Assembly (NCBI GenBank): GCA_963849635.1
Contig: CAWKIA010000019.1
Coordinates: forward strand, 248,001 to 312,000
Source: CAVRUD01 sp963849635
Lineage (GTDB): Bacteria; Chloroflexota; Chloroflexia; Thermomicrobiales; UBA6265
Direction: 5' to 3'
Length of the DNA: 64,000 bases
Positions 63,049 through 64,000 of the stretch are shown piece by piece (the first letter of the stretch is position 1; each line of letters begins with the position of its first letter). The notes beneath the pieces were generated by a model. The model did no database searches and had not been told where the DNA came from. It saw only the letters and a list, made by a program, of their open reading frames with translations. A program made the position numbers and the translations under genes.

Positions 63049-64000
63049 CTACGAGGATGCGCCGGCCGGTTAATACCGCCGACCCATTCGCCGGTGGTGG
63101 GGCTTTCGTAGCCGTTGATGACGAGGTTGAAGGTGGCCCACCAGCTGACGGGCATGTTCCACGGGTCATCTGCCGTGGGCCAGCCGGTCCAGTAGGTGGA
63201 GTTGAACGGGACGAGGGCGGGGGCCTGGACGATGGGGATGACCGGAAGGTCGGCCATCCAGATCTCCATGGCGTCGTGGAAGAGCGGGGTCAGACGCGGC
63301 GGTGTCGGCGGGATCGACCTGGAACATCTGGTCGATGATCGGCGTCGAGGGCCGGGTTCTGGTAGCGGAACGAGCTCCGCTCCATCCACGGGGCCATCTC
63401 GCCGACGGGCGCGTAGTTCTTGCTGTGGAAGAGGTCGAGGTTCTCGACGATGTAGCCGGGGCAGAACGCTTGAATAGCGAGATCGTAGTCGCCCAGGCGC
63501 CTGGCCTCTTGGTCGGCGGTACCGCTCAACGGTTGGATCTCGACCTCGATGCCGGCCGCGGTGAGCTGATCGGCGATGACGGTTGTCGGTCTTCATGTCT
63601 TCGTTCGAGTCGGCGTTGACCACGAAGCGGAGGCTCAGGTCCTCCGGGTTGACGCCGGCCTGGGCGAAGAGCTCAGCGGCCAGGTCGGGATCGTAGAGTC
63701 TCGATCGGGTACTGCTCCCGAATGTCGCCGATGGCCTCGAAGAAGGGGGCGTTGGCCTCGTACTCGGGCCAGATGCCCCAGGCGGGCACGGTTGAGCCTT
63801 CGTAGGCGAGGTCGACGATCGACTGGCGGTCGATCAGGTGGGAGATCGCCTGACGGGCTTCGGGCTGTATCGAGCCGAGGTGTCGCGTTGTTGACCATGA
63901 GCGCGCGGGGGCAGGGATCGGCCCAGGAGAATGGAGCGTCGGTCTGCCAGGCGCGGACGTTCTCGTTGCGGCGAGCGACCTCCTGGAAGGAGCCGGGCGA
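63049..64000 (-). pseudogene. peptide ABC transporter substrate-binding protein, partial, many frameshifts
   Basis: The C-terminal part of a family 5 (DppA/OppA) binding protein; the N-terminus lies beyond the window. Segments in order are SWADPCPRALMVNN, ARQAISHLIDRQSIVDLAYE, VPAWGIWPEYEANAPFFEAI, LYDPDLAAELFAQAGVNPED, VIADQLTAAGIEVEIQPLSG, NLDLFHSKNYAPVGEMAPWM, IIDQMFQVDPAD and LFHDAMEIWMADLPVIPIVQ. They lie in changing frames, with at least five small indels in 950 bases. The stop at 63051-63049 or 62999-62997 cannot be decided. It is the first gene of the peptide importer set. The indel density is the highest in the window. Confidence 0.83.

Overview
This is a GC-rich window, probably from a Chloroflexota genome of the Thermomicrobia/Sphaerobacter type. 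That placement is an inference from the mix of Tat-exported sugar-binding proteins, GH172/DUF4185/DUF6259 sugar genes, an LppX-like protein and the GC-rich coding style; no marker gene proves it. I see no rRNA, tRNA, CRISPR array or replication origin.

Layout. 0-10.8 kb (mostly minus): trpB, an IS5-family element with a damaged transposase, a small gene, a broken LuxR-type ATPase regulator, an ABC exporter, a PLP decarboxylase and a TIM-barrel isomerase. 10.8-12.3 kb: remnants of two IS1182-type transposase copies facing each other. 12.3-23.4 kb: a sugar-utilisation locus, with a DUF6259 hydrolase-like protein and a binding-protein/two-permease importer on the minus strand, divergent from DUF4185, a LacI regulator, GH172, a VapBC pair and a PfkB kinase on the plus strand. 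LacI-type operators lie in the divergent gap and in front of lacI. 23.4-31.8 kb: GT87, a uronate-dehydrogenase-like enzyme, a P-loop kinase, a DUF1932 dehydrogenase, an LppX-like protein, a GH29 fucosidase and a solute-binding protein without a signal peptide. 32.0-38.3 kb: a copper island with csoR, a CopA P-type ATPase fused to a cupredoxin, copZ, DUF4396 and a membrane-anchored multicopper oxidase; its promoter carries a CsoR operator inside the -35/-10 spacer. 38.5-45.8 kb: GH3, an FMN alpha-hydroxyacid oxidase, a PPOX protein and a second sugar importer. 46-49.8 kb: a four-gene operon of Tat-exported protein, LuxI/FeeM-like GNAT, cytochrome P450 and RDD protein. 50-57.4 kb: mannonate dehydratase, a membrane protein, AraC/FAD oxidase/VOC, MaoC, acyl-CoA dehydrogenase and a second PIN toxin pair. 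57.5-64 kb: a molybdopterin oxidoreductase, a cupin and a damaged peptide ABC importer running off the edge.

The sugar genes together suggest a heterotroph taking up and cleaving plant or microbial glycans (fucosides, fructo/arabinofuranosides, beta-glucosides, uronates). Neither sugar importer has an ATPase gene nearby, so both probably share one encoded elsewhere.

Two features run through the whole window. First, short GC-rich palindromic repeats of several families fill the gaps, and some lie inside reading frames, where they supply linkers, tails or stop codons. Second, at least a dozen otherwise conserved genes carry single small indels, some in G runs, and two carry TAG where Trp is expected in the same local context. 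This looks more like uncorrected long-read assembly error than mass pseudogenisation. Genes called pseudogene below should therefore be read as 'broken in this sequence', probably intact in the organism unless stated otherwise.
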